Shown here: in pieces, positions 52,217 to 60,076 of the stretch
Position numbering within the stretch: the first letter of the stretch is position 1
Layout of the letters: every line of letters starts with the position of its first letter
Position numbers and translations under genes: made by a program
Notes under the pieces: generated by a model
The model's input: only the letters and a program-made list of their open reading frames with translations
What the model was told of the DNA's origin: nothing
Database searches by the model: none
Assembly: GCA_934875375.1 (NCBI GenBank)
Contig: CAKXHL010000002.1
Location: 75,546-139,545 of the forward strand
From: an uncultured bacterium
GTDB lineage: Bacteria; Bacillota; Clostridia; Oscillospirales; Ruminococcaceae
Length of the DNA stretch: 64,000 nucleotides
Reading direction: 5' to 3'

Positions 52217-52900
52217 ATGATTTGGGGAATCATCGGCGCAATGCCGTCAGAAATCGCCCTGCTGAAAGCGCAGATGGTCGATGCGAAAGAAGAAATTGTC
52301 TCAGGGCTTACCTACCAGTCGGGTAAAATCCGCGGAAAAGATGTTGTTCTGTGCTGCAGCGAAATCGGCAAAGTCAACGCCGCTATGTGCGCGCAAACGC
52401 TGGCGCTGCGATATCATGTGGATTATATGATCAATACCGGCGTGGCAGGCTGCACCTGCGACGATCTGAACGTTTTAGATATCGTCCTGTCCCAGGATCT
52501 TGTTTTTCACGACTTTGATTGGGAAATCATGGAGGATTACCACCCCCACACCAGCAAATTTCCGGGGGATCCGGGGCTGATTGCTTTAGCACAGCGGGCG
52601 CTGGAGCAGATGCCGCAGCGCAAATACCAATATAAACTGGGCCGCATCGCCACCGGAGACATTTTTGTAGATGATGAGGCGCTTCGCCGCAGCATCATCG
52701 AGAGAACCCATCCTGACTGTGTGGAAATGGAAGGCGCCGCCATCGCCCTGGTGGCTTATTCCAACCAGATCCCCTGCCTAGTAATCCGCAGCATGTCGGA
52801 TAACGCCAACGGCGACGCGGGCATGTCTTTCGACACGTTTGAAACCATTGCCGCCGACCATTCGGCCAATCTGCTTTTGACCATGCTGGATCTGGCCTAA
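52217..52900 (+). CDS. mtnN: 5'-methylthioadenosine/S-adenosylhomocysteine nucleosidase
   Basis: MTAN removes adenine from MTA, SAH and 5'-deoxyadenosine. The 227-residue product opens IWGIIGAMPSEIALLKAQM. It has the catalytic Glu in SEIGKVNAAMCAQTL, IATGDIFV and the second Glu in VEMEGAAIALVAY, then the Asp in VIRSMSDNANGDAG. The ATG at 52217 has AAAGGGG about 9 nt upstream; in-frame codons further upstream lack a site. Its own terminator follows. Confidence 0.95.
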   Translation: MIWGIIGAMPSEIALLKAQMVDAKEEIVSGLTYQSGKIRGKDVVLCCSEIGKVNAAMCAQTLALRYHVDYMINTGVAGCTCDDLNVLDIVLSQDLVFHDFDWEIMEDYHPHTSKFPGDPGLIALAQRALEQMPQRKYQYKLGRIATGDIFVDDEALRRSIIERTHPDCVEMEGAAIALVAYSNQIPCLVIRSMSDNANGDAGMSFDTFETIAADHSANLLLTMLDLA

Positions 52901-52913
52901 TAAAAACGTTGCC

Positions 52914-52951
52914 AAAAGCCGCGGGACGAAGTTTCGTCCCGCGGCTTTTTT
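52914..52951 (+). terminator. Terminator of the MTA/SAH nucleosidase gene
   Basis: AAAAGCCGCGGGACGAA pairs perfectly with TTCGTCCCGCGGCTTTT around GT, with extra T. Confidence 0.92.
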
Positions 52952-53045
52952 CGTGAGCCACCGGCCTGTAGCCACTTTTCCAGGCGGATGCGGTTCAGGG
53001 GAACGTTACGCGCGCCCGGTTTTCTTTTTCGCCCCGGCAGGGCAG

Positions 53046-55835
53046 CTAGTTGGAAGAAAAGCCGTCTACTCCCCAGGGATCGCTGGGGTTCTCCTGATAT
53101 TTCATCTTGATCACGCCATCCGCAAGCAGTTGGGATCTGCTTTCGTCAGCGTATACCTTTACCGGCACCAACGCCGTGTTTTCGTCCGGATAGGTCACCT
53201 CTGCGTAATCGCACCAGTATTGGCGGTTGGAATCGTCGGCGCCGATCACGCCCTCTACGCCCTGCACCCGGTAGGTTTCGCTCTGCGCATCGTAGTATTG
53301 CGATTGACGCAGGATTTCCGGATTTTCCAGATGGTAACCGGTATAGGCATAATAGTATCGTTCTACCGTATCGGCAGGCAGCTCCGTGTCGTTGACGCCG
53401 GGGCCGTATCCGGCGATCAGCCATCCATAAAGCTGATCCGGCGTCAGATTTTGTACCCCGGCCCAATCAAAAAAGGTAAGCCCACCGCAGATGGCCGTAT
53501 ACGTATAGTAGCTTGGCGCACGGGAAACCATATCCCGCTGCGTATCCACCGCGTGATAACCGGTGATGCGGTAGCCGTCCGCTGTTTTTTGCAGCGTAAA
53601 CCGGTGCCGCTGCTCGCGGTTTCGGATAGAGGATTCCTCATCCATATCGGTCAGCGTTTTCATCGCGTTATTCGCACTGCCAAACAGCCTTCCGTAGGCC
53701 ACGGTAGCCTCTACCGTATCCCCCTGCTCGGCGTAGTCCAGCAAAAAGATATCCGGGTACCATCCGCCCATATGCCGGGGCGTGTAGGCCATGGCGTATT
53801 CTGAATAATAACCGTACTGCGGCTTTTCGGGCACAATGCGCACCGCATCGCCAAACATCTGCCGCGCCGTTTGCTCCAAAATAGGATGGGGGATGCATTG
53901 CCAGTCGTTTACCAGCGGAGTCAGCACCGCAAAATCCGCAATGGTGTTGGGTTCGGTACCGTTTTGATACCAGAAAATATACGGTGCCTGGAAATAAGCG
54001 GCGTTGAGCAAAAAGGAATTGGGTGCTTCTTCAATAGAGTCGAACTCCGCCTCCGGAACATTGTTCCAGATGGTCGCACGAAAAATCGTGTCCAAAATTT
54101 CTTTTGCCGTAGCATCGCCCTGTAAATCCCACCGGTCGATGGGATTTTGCGCACTGTCGCTCTCGCCGGCCGCCTTTTGATTCGCCTGCAGCTGCTCCAG
54201 CGTCACCGTATCATACAGCGCCTCGATTTTCTGTTGGCTCACAGGCGGCATCGCCAGCGGGGCAGGCACATAGGCCTGTTCTTCCGCCGGAGAGGGGTAC
54301 GGTTTTCCTTCTACCGTAAAACGCACCGTATCAATCTCACAGTTTTGCAGCAGCGTCATCGCCACCGAGGAAAGGTAATCTTCGCCGTTTCCGTCCGTCC
54401 CTGCAAACTGCACTTCCGCGCTGTCCTCCATGGAAACCGTAGCCGTCTTGCCTTCTACTGTAATCTCCTTTAAAGGAAGATCCTGGTATAATTGCCCGGC
54501 CACCTGCTCCCGCAGCCAGGATGCTGTGATCCGGCTGACGCCCGAACGCGGCAACGGAAAATAAAATGGAGAAACCTCTTTGTCCGATCCCGGTGCACGT
54601 GCCCACGGCTGTCGGAAAATATACAGCGTCATATTTTCCGGATCCTTTACCGCAACTCCCGGTTCCTGCGGCTGATCCGGCTGACTTACCTGGGAAGACT
54701 GCCCCTGGCTTTGGGCCGCATCCTGCCCATCGTCGGCATCAGACGGATCTTGTGAAACGGAGGGATTGGCCAGCAAGGAACATCCTACCAGCAAAACCGC
54801 CAGTAACGCTGCCAAAACCGAAAGCAGGGTTTTTCTATGATATTTCAAAATATTTCCCACCCTCTGTTTTAAATTGCTTTCGCCAAAGGCCAAAAACGGC
54901 AGAACCCCCATTCTCCTGTTTTGCGCTTCGGCCATGGAAAGAAGGCTGCGCGCATAATCTTTACGGCTGTCTTCTCCCAAAATTTTCAGCACCCGCTCGT
55001 CGCAGGAAGCTTCCATATCATCGGAGCTGAAACGAAAACAAACCCAGACCAACGGGTTAAACCAGTGGACGCATACCGCCGCCGTAGCGGCAACCTTGAC
55101 CAGGTTATCCCACCGGCCAATATGCACCCTCTCATGCAGAAGAATATGCTGAGCCGCTGTGTCCTCCCAGTCAAATCCCCGCGGCAGAACAATACGGGGC
55201 CGGAACAGTCCAAACACCACTGGCGTAGCAAACATACGGCAGGAGCAGACGCGCACCTGCCGGCGCAAGGGGAGCAGTTGCTTCGCCCGCCGTATTTTGT
55301 CATTTTCCGGCAGTGGACGAAGCCGCCGCAGCCGTGTTGCGGAGAGAATATAGTGCAGAATCAAAAATCCGCTTAACGCCGCCGCGCCGCAAATCCATAT
55401 GATCGCCGCCGTCGCCTGCCAGCCTGCCGTTTGGGCGGCCATCGGCTGATGATTTTCTGCCTCAGGCGTATCTGTCCCGCCATTCTGGCCGCCAGACAGC
55501 CAGTTATCCTGCTGAAATCCTCCGGCGGCCGGCAGCACCGTTTCATTCGGAGACTGGGGCCGAGCCTCGCTGCCGGTCATACTCCATTCCAGCCGGGAAA
55601 TCCTCCCGCTTGTGCCCACCGTATCCGCATGGTGGGAAGGCAGCAGGGAAAACAGGCTCACCGGTGCGGAAAAGGATACCGGTACCAACAGACGGATCAA
55701 CACCACTGCCCACAGCGCATAGCTGATCCACCGGGGTGTTCTCCCTTTTAGGAACCAGCGGATCAAAAGCACGGCCGCCGCCGTAAAAGATCCGATCAGG
55801 CTCATGTTCAAAACCGTAGAAAACAGGCCGGTCAT
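53046..55835 (-). CDS. BlaR1/MecR1-type M56 peptidase with an unusual sensor domain
   Basis: This 929-residue product starts with three membrane helices and an M56 domain. Its zinc motif is HILLHERVHIG (His 234, Glu 235, His 238); EASCDE near 275 may supply the third ligand. A fourth helix lies at 337-352. The outer part is not the usual penicillin-binding domain. It has a Ser/Gln/Pro-rich linker, a GerMN-like region (about 400-500: KEITVEGKTATVSMEDSAEV) and a long beta-rich end I do not recognise. In BlaR1 systems the activated protease cleaves BlaI. The signal sensed here is unknown. The start overlaps the blaI-like gene by 4 nt (ATGA). Confidence 0.85.
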   Translation of the reverse strand: MTGLFSTVLNMSLIGSFTAAAVLLIRWFLKGRTPRWISYALWAVVLIRLLVPVSFSAPVSLFSLLPSHHADTVGTSGRISRLEWSMTGSEARPQSPNETVLPAAGGFQQDNWLSGGQNGGTDTPEAENHQPMAAQTAGWQATAAIIWICGAAALSGFLILHYILSATRLRRLRPLPENDKIRRAKQLLPLRRQVRVCSCRMFATPVVFGLFRPRIVLPRGFDWEDTAAQHILLHERVHIGRWDNLVKVAATAAVCVHWFNPLVWVCFRFSSDDMEASCDERVLKILGEDSRKDYARSLLSMAEAQNRRMGVLPFLAFGESNLKQRVGNILKYHRKTLLSVLAALLAVLLVGCSLLANPSVSQDPSDADDGQDAAQSQGQSSQVSQPDQPQEPGVAVKDPENMTLYIFRQPWARAPGSDKEVSPFYFPLPRSGVSRITASWLREQVAGQLYQDLPLKEITVEGKTATVSMEDSAEVQFAGTDGNGEDYLSSVAMTLLQNCEIDTVRFTVEGKPYPSPAEEQAYVPAPLAMPPVSQQKIEALYDTVTLEQLQANQKAAGESDSAQNPIDRWDLQGDATAKEILDTIFRATIWNNVPEAEFDSIEEAPNSFLLNAAYFQAPYIFWYQNGTEPNTIADFAVLTPLVNDWQCIPHPILEQTARQMFGDAVRIVPEKPQYGYYSEYAMAYTPRHMGGWYPDIFLLDYAEQGDTVEATVAYGRLFGSANNAMKTLTDMDEESSIRNREQRHRFTLQKTADGYRITGYHAVDTQRDMVSRAPSYYTYTAICGGLTFFDWAGVQNLTPDQLYGWLIAGYGPGVNDTELPADTVERYYYAYTGYHLENPEILRQSQYYDAQSETYRVQGVEGVIGADDSNRQYWCDYAEVTYPDENTALVPVKVYADESRSQLLADGVIKMKYQENPSDPWGVDGFSSN

Positions 55836-56197
55836 TTCTCTTCCTCCTCAATCATGCGGCGAATTTCTTCCAGTTCCGCTGCGGAAATTTTCTCGCTCTT
55901 TAAAAAGGATGCCAAAAACATCTGCCGGGACCCTTCATACAGCTTGTCAATCAGCGTATGGGTCTGCCCGGCGCGAACCTGCTCCTTGCTCACCAAAGCC
56001 GTACAGCAAAATCCCGGATCTTCCCGCCGGATAATCTCTTTTTCCACCATGCGGGTCAGCAGCGTGTATGTGGTATTCCGACTCCAGCCCATTTGGGCTT
56101 TTTCCAGCTGGACCAGCTGCGCTGCCCGGATCCCTTCTTTTTCCCAAATATGCTCCATCAGCACCAGTTCCGCATCGGATATTCTGATCTGTTTCAT
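55832..56197 (-). CDS. BlaI/MecI-family repressor
   Basis: The 121-residue winged-helix repressor has ISDAELVLMEHIWEKEGIRAAQLVQ, the recognition part WSRNTTYTLLTRMVEKEIIRRE and a C-terminal dimer helix rich in Glu. It is cleaved by its partner M56 peptidase to release the operon. It lies directly upstream of that gene and overlaps it by 4 nt. AAGGAGG lies before the ATG. A 16-bp perfect inverted repeat upstream carries its expected TACA/TGTA boxes. Confidence 0.93.
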   Translation of the reverse strand: MKQIRISDAELVLMEHIWEKEGIRAAQLVQLEKAQMGWSRNTTYTLLTRMVEKEIIRREDPGFCCTALVSKEQVRAGQTHTLIDKLYEGSRQMFLASFLKSEKISAAELEEIRRMIEEEEK

Positions 56198-56210
56198 GTC
56201 CTCCTCCTTG

Positions 56211-56254
56211 TTGACTACAAGTGTAGTTTATATTCAGTCTACACTTGTAGTCAA
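56211..56254 (-). promoter_or_regulatory. BlaI-type paired operator and promoter
   Basis: TTGACTACAAGTGTAG (56211-56226) and its perfect reverse complement (56239-56254) flank a 12-bp spacer; each arm also holds a TACA-N2-TGTA dyad. The minus-strand -35 (TTGACT, 56249-56254) lies in one arm and the -10 (TATAAA, 56227-56232) in the spacer, 16 bp apart. Two bound BlaI dimers would cover the promoter. Confidence 0.92.
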
Positions 56255-56433
56255 TATTTGTCAAGCTTTTTCTGCATTTTGTCGTTTGGCCGTTAAGCGC
56301 TGGAAAATCTTCTTTCCTTTCTATTTTTCAGCTTTTCCACTTATGCAAGAGTTCCGCCTGCCATATCTTATCGACAGGATTGGCGTGTTTCCGGACTTTT
56401 TCAAAACATCTTCTTTCGGACATGGACAATCAC

Positions 56434-56473
56434 AAAAAAGCCGCCTGCTTCTGCAAAAAGCAAAGCAGGCGGC
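56434..56473 (-). terminator. Terminator of the Na/Pi cotransporter gene
   Basis: GCCGCCTGCTT (56440-56450) pairs with AAGCAGGCGGC (56463-56473), followed on the minus strand by six U. Confidence 0.9.
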
Positions 56474-56486
56474 AAAATCACCTGAT

Positions 56487-58271
56487 CTATTTTACCGGCT
56501 CCAGATATTTGGATTCATAATAGTGGCACAGCGCCTTATATTCATCCGGCACACCGTCGTGGGAATTGCGCAGATGGGCATGTGCGTCAAAGCTGCCGTC
56601 ACTGCTCAAACGCTGGGTCAAATGCAGCGCTATATTGGCGCAGTGGCTGGCAATCCGATCCATGGCGGTGAGCACTTCTACAAAGGAAATGCTGCTTTTG
56701 GTGCTGCAGGTGCCGTTTTGCAGCCTCTCGATATGCTTGTTCTTCAAGGTCTCCTCCATCAGGTCCACCGTCTCCTCCAGCGGCTCCACCCGCGCGGCGA
56801 TTACTGCATTTTCCTCTCCATAGGCCTGAACCGTCATCCCAATGATTGTTCTCACAGCTTCCACCGCATAGGTAAATTCCCGTTTTCCGTCAGTGGAAAA
56901 CGCAACGCTTTGTTCATGATGCCGCTCTGCCTCTTCCGCCAAACTGCCGCAGTAGTCGCCGATCTTCTCAAAATCGCTGACCGAGTGCATAATCTCAGTG
57001 GCCAGGCGGCTGTCTGTTATGCTGATATCCTTGGCGGTGATCTTCAGCAGGTAATCGACCATAACCGACTCGGTACGATCCAAAAACTTTTCATTTTCCT
57101 CCAGTTTCTGCACCTTTTTCTCATCGTATTTCTCAAACAGCCTCACAGCGATTTCAAAATTTTCTTGTACGGTTTCACCCATGCTTAAAATCGCTTTTTT
57201 ACACTGTTCCAAAGCAACTGAAGGCGTATTGAGGAAAATATCATTGAGAGCCGCCAGTCCCTCTTCAATTTTAGAAGCCTCCCCGTCTTTCACCAAATGC
57301 CGGGAGAATTGAATCAGTTGGTTGGTAAAGGGGAACACCAAAACGCAGGTGACAATGTTAAACAGCGAATGGAAATCGGCAATGTTGCCGCGGTTTACCA
57401 CATCGTCCCAGAAAGGGAATCCCACTAGGGCCTGATAGCCGTATACCACAATTAAAAAGAACGCCGCGCCCAGCATATTGACAATCAGATCAATATAAAC
57501 CGCCCGTTTCGCCTTTTTGCTGGTGCCGATGCTGGCGATCAAAACCGTAACACATTTGCCGATATTTTGTCCCATGATAATCGGCGCCGCCATGGAAAAA
57601 GTCACGGTACCGGTAGAAGAAATTGCCTGCAAAACGCCAACAGAAGCCGAAGAACTTTGCAGAATCGCCGTAATCAGCGCGCCTACCGCTACGCCCAAAA
57701 GCGGATTTTTAAATAAAAAGAAAATCCGCTGGAATTGTTCAGAATCCTTTAATGGAGCCAGCGTCGTTTCCATCGTGGTCATACCGACAAATAAAATGCC
57801 AAAGCCAATCAGAATCGAGGCGAAATCCTTGGCCCTTTTTTTCTTTGATACCAAAAGAATCGCTGCGCCCACGGCAATGCACAAAGGCGCGAAAGAAGAC
57901 GGCTTCAGCAGCATTAAAAAAATATTATCATTGGAAATATCGCCTAAACGAAGGATCTGCCCGGTTACGGTAGTACCGATGTTCGCCCCCAAAATTACAG
58001 GAACCGCCTGCACCAGCTTCATAATCCCGGCATTGACGAACCCCACCGCCATAATGGCCGTAGCCGCAGAGCTTTGGATGGCCGCTGTAACAATTGCACC
58101 CAGCGCAACCCCCTTCAGCCGATTGCTGGTCAGCTTTTCCAGTGTTTTTTCCAAACCCGCGCCGGCGATTCGTTCCAAAGAGGAGCTCAAAAGTTTCATC
58201 CCATACAAAAACAGGCCGATTCCGCCGCAGAGGGTAATGACAGACGTCACTGTCAAACGAATCACTCCCAT
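56487..58271 (-). CDS. Na+/phosphate cotransporter with PhoU-like C-terminus
   Basis: The 594-residue product has two inverted PNaS repeats, each with a QSS motif (TAAIQSSAATAIMAVGFVNAG and ITAILQSSSASVGVLQ), within 8-10 helices, then a PhoU-like helical domain (about 350-560). This is the NptA/YjbB-like layout for sodium-coupled phosphate movement. The start is uncertain: ATG 58271 lacks a good ribosome site; GTG or TTG codons a few residues later are possible. It is a single gene with a strong terminator. The PhoU-like part suggests control by phosphate status. Confidence 0.9.
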   Translation of the reverse strand: MGVIRLTVTSVITLCGGIGLFLYGMKLLSSSLERIAGAGLEKTLEKLTSNRLKGVALGAIVTAAIQSSAATAIMAVGFVNAGIMKLVQAVPVILGANIGTTVTGQILRLGDISNDNIFLMLLKPSSFAPLCIAVGAAILLVSKKKRAKDFASILIGFGILFVGMTTMETTLAPLKDSEQFQRIFFLFKNPLLGVAVGALITAILQSSSASVGVLQAISSTGTVTFSMAAPIIMGQNIGKCVTVLIASIGTSKKAKRAVYIDLIVNMLGAAFFLIVVYGYQALVGFPFWDDVVNRGNIADFHSLFNIVTCVLVFPFTNQLIQFSRHLVKDGEASKIEEGLAALNDIFLNTPSVALEQCKKAILSMGETVQENFEIAVRLFEKYDEKKVQKLEENEKFLDRTESVMVDYLLKITAKDISITDSRLATEIMHSVSDFEKIGDYCGSLAEEAERHHEQSVAFSTDGKREFTYAVEAVRTIIGMTVQAYGEENAVIAARVEPLEETVDLMEETLKNKHIERLQNGTCSTKSSISFVEVLTAMDRIASHCANIALHLTQRLSSDGSFDAHAHLRNSHDGVPDEYKALCHYYESKYLEPVK

Positions 58272-58385
58272 ACTTTTCTTATTCGTTTCTTCTTCATTCG
58301 ACTATTATTTTACATGAATTTTACATAACGCGCAAGTAAAATTGCTTTGTTTGACCGGTTTCCGTTTCATTCTTTTCTACAAATA

Positions 58386-58418
58386 AAAAAAGAGCCGCTT
58401 TGAAAATGGCTCTTTTTT
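58386..58418. terminator. Terminator beyond the split C-terminal fragment
   Basis: AAAAAAGAGCC pairs with GGCTCTTTTTT around an 11-base loop. It lies 28 nt past the stop codon of the fragment at 58446, where a terminator of the original gene would be expected. Confidence 0.88.
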
Positions 58419-58445
58419 CATATGATCTTTGTTTATTCACCCGGT

Positions 58446-58506
58446 TTATGCTTCTGCGCCCGACGCAATGCCCAATTCGTCCTCCGGCTGCTCCGAAGTG
58501 AAATTT
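58446..58506 (-). pseudogene. Orphan 3' gene fragment (18 codons) at the edge of the AT-rich insertion
   Basis: The minus strand reads FTSEQPEDELGIASGAEA then TAA. It has no start codon: two stop codons lie directly upstream (TAA TGA). The acidic C-terminal peptide, its GC-rich codons and the terminator just after it suggest the end of a real gene. The break coincides with the left end of the AT-rich region at 58507. The likely donor is the YfjL-like gene at 60077, which has the same direction and stops exactly at the right end of that region. Confidence 0.5.
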
Positions 58507-58536
58507 CATTAGAGAATACAGGTTAAAACATAATAA

Positions 58537-58580
58537 GAAAAGCCCCGAACTTCATATGATATGAAATTCAGAGCTTTTCT
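58537..58580 (-). terminator. Terminator of the cupin gene
   Basis: A long imperfect hairpin has GAAAAGC/GCTTTTC ends and an inner palindrome TTCATATGATATGAA. Minus-strand reading continues GCTTTTCTTATT. Confidence 0.65.
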
Positions 58581-58593
58581 TTTGTTGAAATAA

Positions 58594-59037
58594 TCAATAT
58601 TTTTCGGCGTCTTCTGCTGCCTCTTTCGTTTCATGAACCGTACCAAATGGATGTTGCGGCGGTGCATAAATTGAATACAGCTTTAACGGGGTATTCCCTA
58701 TATTGATAATATTGTGCCATGTTCCTGCGGGAATGATTACAGCGTAATTGCTGTTTACTCTTTGCTGATAGTTCAAAAGAGTTTTATTTTTTCCCATCAT
58801 AACAAGAGCACATCCGTCTTCAATACGTATAAATTGATCAACATCAGAGTGTATTTCAAGCCCAATATCTCCGTGGACAGGTATGCTCATCAGTGTTACT
58901 TGAAGATGTTTACCTGTCCATAATGCGGTCCTATAATATGGATTCTGTTTCGTAAAACAGTCGATGTTCACAATAAGCGGTTCCGACCCATAATCCCTTA
59001 TGTCAGGAGTACGGCAGCCATAGCTGTTTCTATTCAC
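58594..59037 (-). CDS. Single-domain cupin protein
   Basis: This small cupin barrel of 147 residues has the metal-ligand set in GDIGLEIHSDVDQFIRIEDG (G..H.D..Q/E) and IIPAGTWHNIINIG (His). Relatives are small 'cupin domain' proteins with mannose-6-P-isomerase-like fold. The substrate is unknown. GTG 59037 is chosen because GGGAGG lies 8 nt upstream; the GTG at 59046 overlaps that site. Its AT-rich codons differ from neighbours, which fits transfer with the surrounding element. Confidence 0.8.
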   Translation of the reverse strand: MNRNSYGCRTPDIRDYGSEPLIVNIDCFTKQNPYYRTALWTGKHLQVTLMSIPVHGDIGLEIHSDVDQFIRIEDGCALVMMGKNKTLLNYQQRVNSNYAVIIPAGTWHNIINIGNTPLKLYSIYAPPQHPFGTVHETKEAAEDAEKY

Positions 59038-59305
59038 ATAGCTCACCTCCCTTCCATTTTAGTATATGAGTGAAACAGGAAACCTGTGACGATGCTTTAA
59101 ATTTATCATTTAGAATGTAAACAGAAAGTTCGGCTATTAGGAGAAATTTACGAAAATATTTTTGCGATATTGAATCCTTTCGTCTTCCGTCGTTTGGCTA
59201 TAATAGTATGTCCACTACTTTTCCAAAGTGAATGGTCAAGTCGGGCGATACACAGTAAAGGGATACATCACACAAAACATGGCAGAATGACAGTTTAAAT
59301 TTTGA
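59038..59305. other. Intergenic region between cupin gene and first hairpin
   Basis: No convincing gene. It holds a 13-bp palindrome ACAGG-AAA-CCTGT at 59075-59087, a TATACT -10 box for the cupin gene (minus) between palindrome and start, and a plus-strand TATAAT at 59199-59204 with no good -35. Confidence 0.4.
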
Positions 59306-59358
59306 AGCACCTGCAACTATCCGAGAAGAAACGGGTAGTTGCAGGTGCTATATTTTTT
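59306..59358 (+). terminator. Strong hairpin with T-run inside the AT-rich insertion
   Basis: A perfect 14-bp stem (AGCACCTGCAACTA and complement, 59336-59349) is followed by TATATTTTTTC. It could end an upstream transcript of the original element. A frame of 45 codons from a TTG at 59302 to 59439 crosses it (ending RGKFAIVS) and looks protein-like, but it has no ribosome site. Confidence 0.6.
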
Positions 59359-59519
59359 CAAAAAATCAGAACACAGTTTCCAAAAGCGGCTATCCACATG
59401 GGCTATAAGGTAAGGGGCAAGTTTGCCATCGTATCTTGACAACTTTACAGCAGCCGCCAGAGAGATGCCTGCCGCAATGGCAGCAGAGCATCTAATACAA
59501 AGCACTTTCCCACGGGCTA

Positions 59520-59555
59520 ATGGGTGAGGAGAGAAATCCTCTTACTCATTTTTTT
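59520..59555 (+). promoter_or_regulatory. Terminator-like hairpin directly before the sigma-factor gene (possible attenuator)
   Basis: ATGGGTGAGGA pairs imperfectly with TCCTCTTACTCAT, followed by seven T. The ribosome site of the sigma gene comes just after the T-run. This placing suggests attenuation. Confidence 0.5.
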
Positions 59556-59569
59556 CGGGAGGAAAGACA

Positions 59570-60022
59570 ATGGCATATCGGAAAAAGGCATACACGCTGA
59601 AAGAAGAAATCACAAAGAACGGTACAAGGTACTTTATCGGTTTTAAGGACAGGCAGGGAAATTGTCACGAATTAGAAGTGTCCAAACAATTCTTTATTGA
59701 GTTTCGGCAGATAGAAGGAAGAAACGGAAATCTTCAGCAATGGGATGAGCGTCATAGGGAGTTTAGCGAGGTATGGGATGAAACGCTGAACAGACGGGTA
59801 TTGAGATTGCCGAAAAGTCTTGATGAACTGCTCATGGATAAAGAGCGTGACAAGCTGCTCTATCGTCTGATTGACGAGCTACCAGAAATTCAAAAGCGGC
59901 GTTTTCTGCTCTACTATGATTATGACTTGAACTACTACCAGATTGGGGCGATGGAGCATTGCAACGCTTCGGCGGCAAGGAACTCTGTTGTAATTGCAAG
60001 AGAAAAAACAAAGCGCAGATGA
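59570..60022 (+). CDS. ICE-type sigma-70-like factor (region 4)
   Basis: The 150-residue product resembles the small sigma factors of Tn916-like and other clostridial conjugative elements. It has FIGFKDRQGNCHELEVSKQFF, WDERHREFSEV (the 'DERH' signature), then the sigma region 4 helices LYRLIDELPEIQKRRFLLYY and YYQIGAMEHCNASAARNSV. In complete elements it controls transfer genes and sits next to regulators, xis and int. None of those is here, so it is probably a stranded remnant. The last residues look shortened compared with relatives. GGGAGG lies 6-8 nt before the ATG. Confidence 0.8.
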   Translation: MAYRKKAYTLKEEITKNGTRYFIGFKDRQGNCHELEVSKQFFIEFRQIEGRNGNLQQWDERHREFSEVWDETLNRRVLRLPKSLDELLMDKERDKLLYRLIDELPEIQKRRFLLYYDYDLNYYQIGAMEHCNASAARNSVVIAREKTKRR

Positions 60023-60076
60023 AGCAATATCTTTGTGCTTAATGAATGTCCTTGTATCTTCGGATATGAGGATATT

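Noticed and set aside
55854..57188. 444-codon plus-strand frame opposite blaI and the Na/Pi transporter
   Set aside because: Crosses the blaI operator and a terminator; not a plausible gene.
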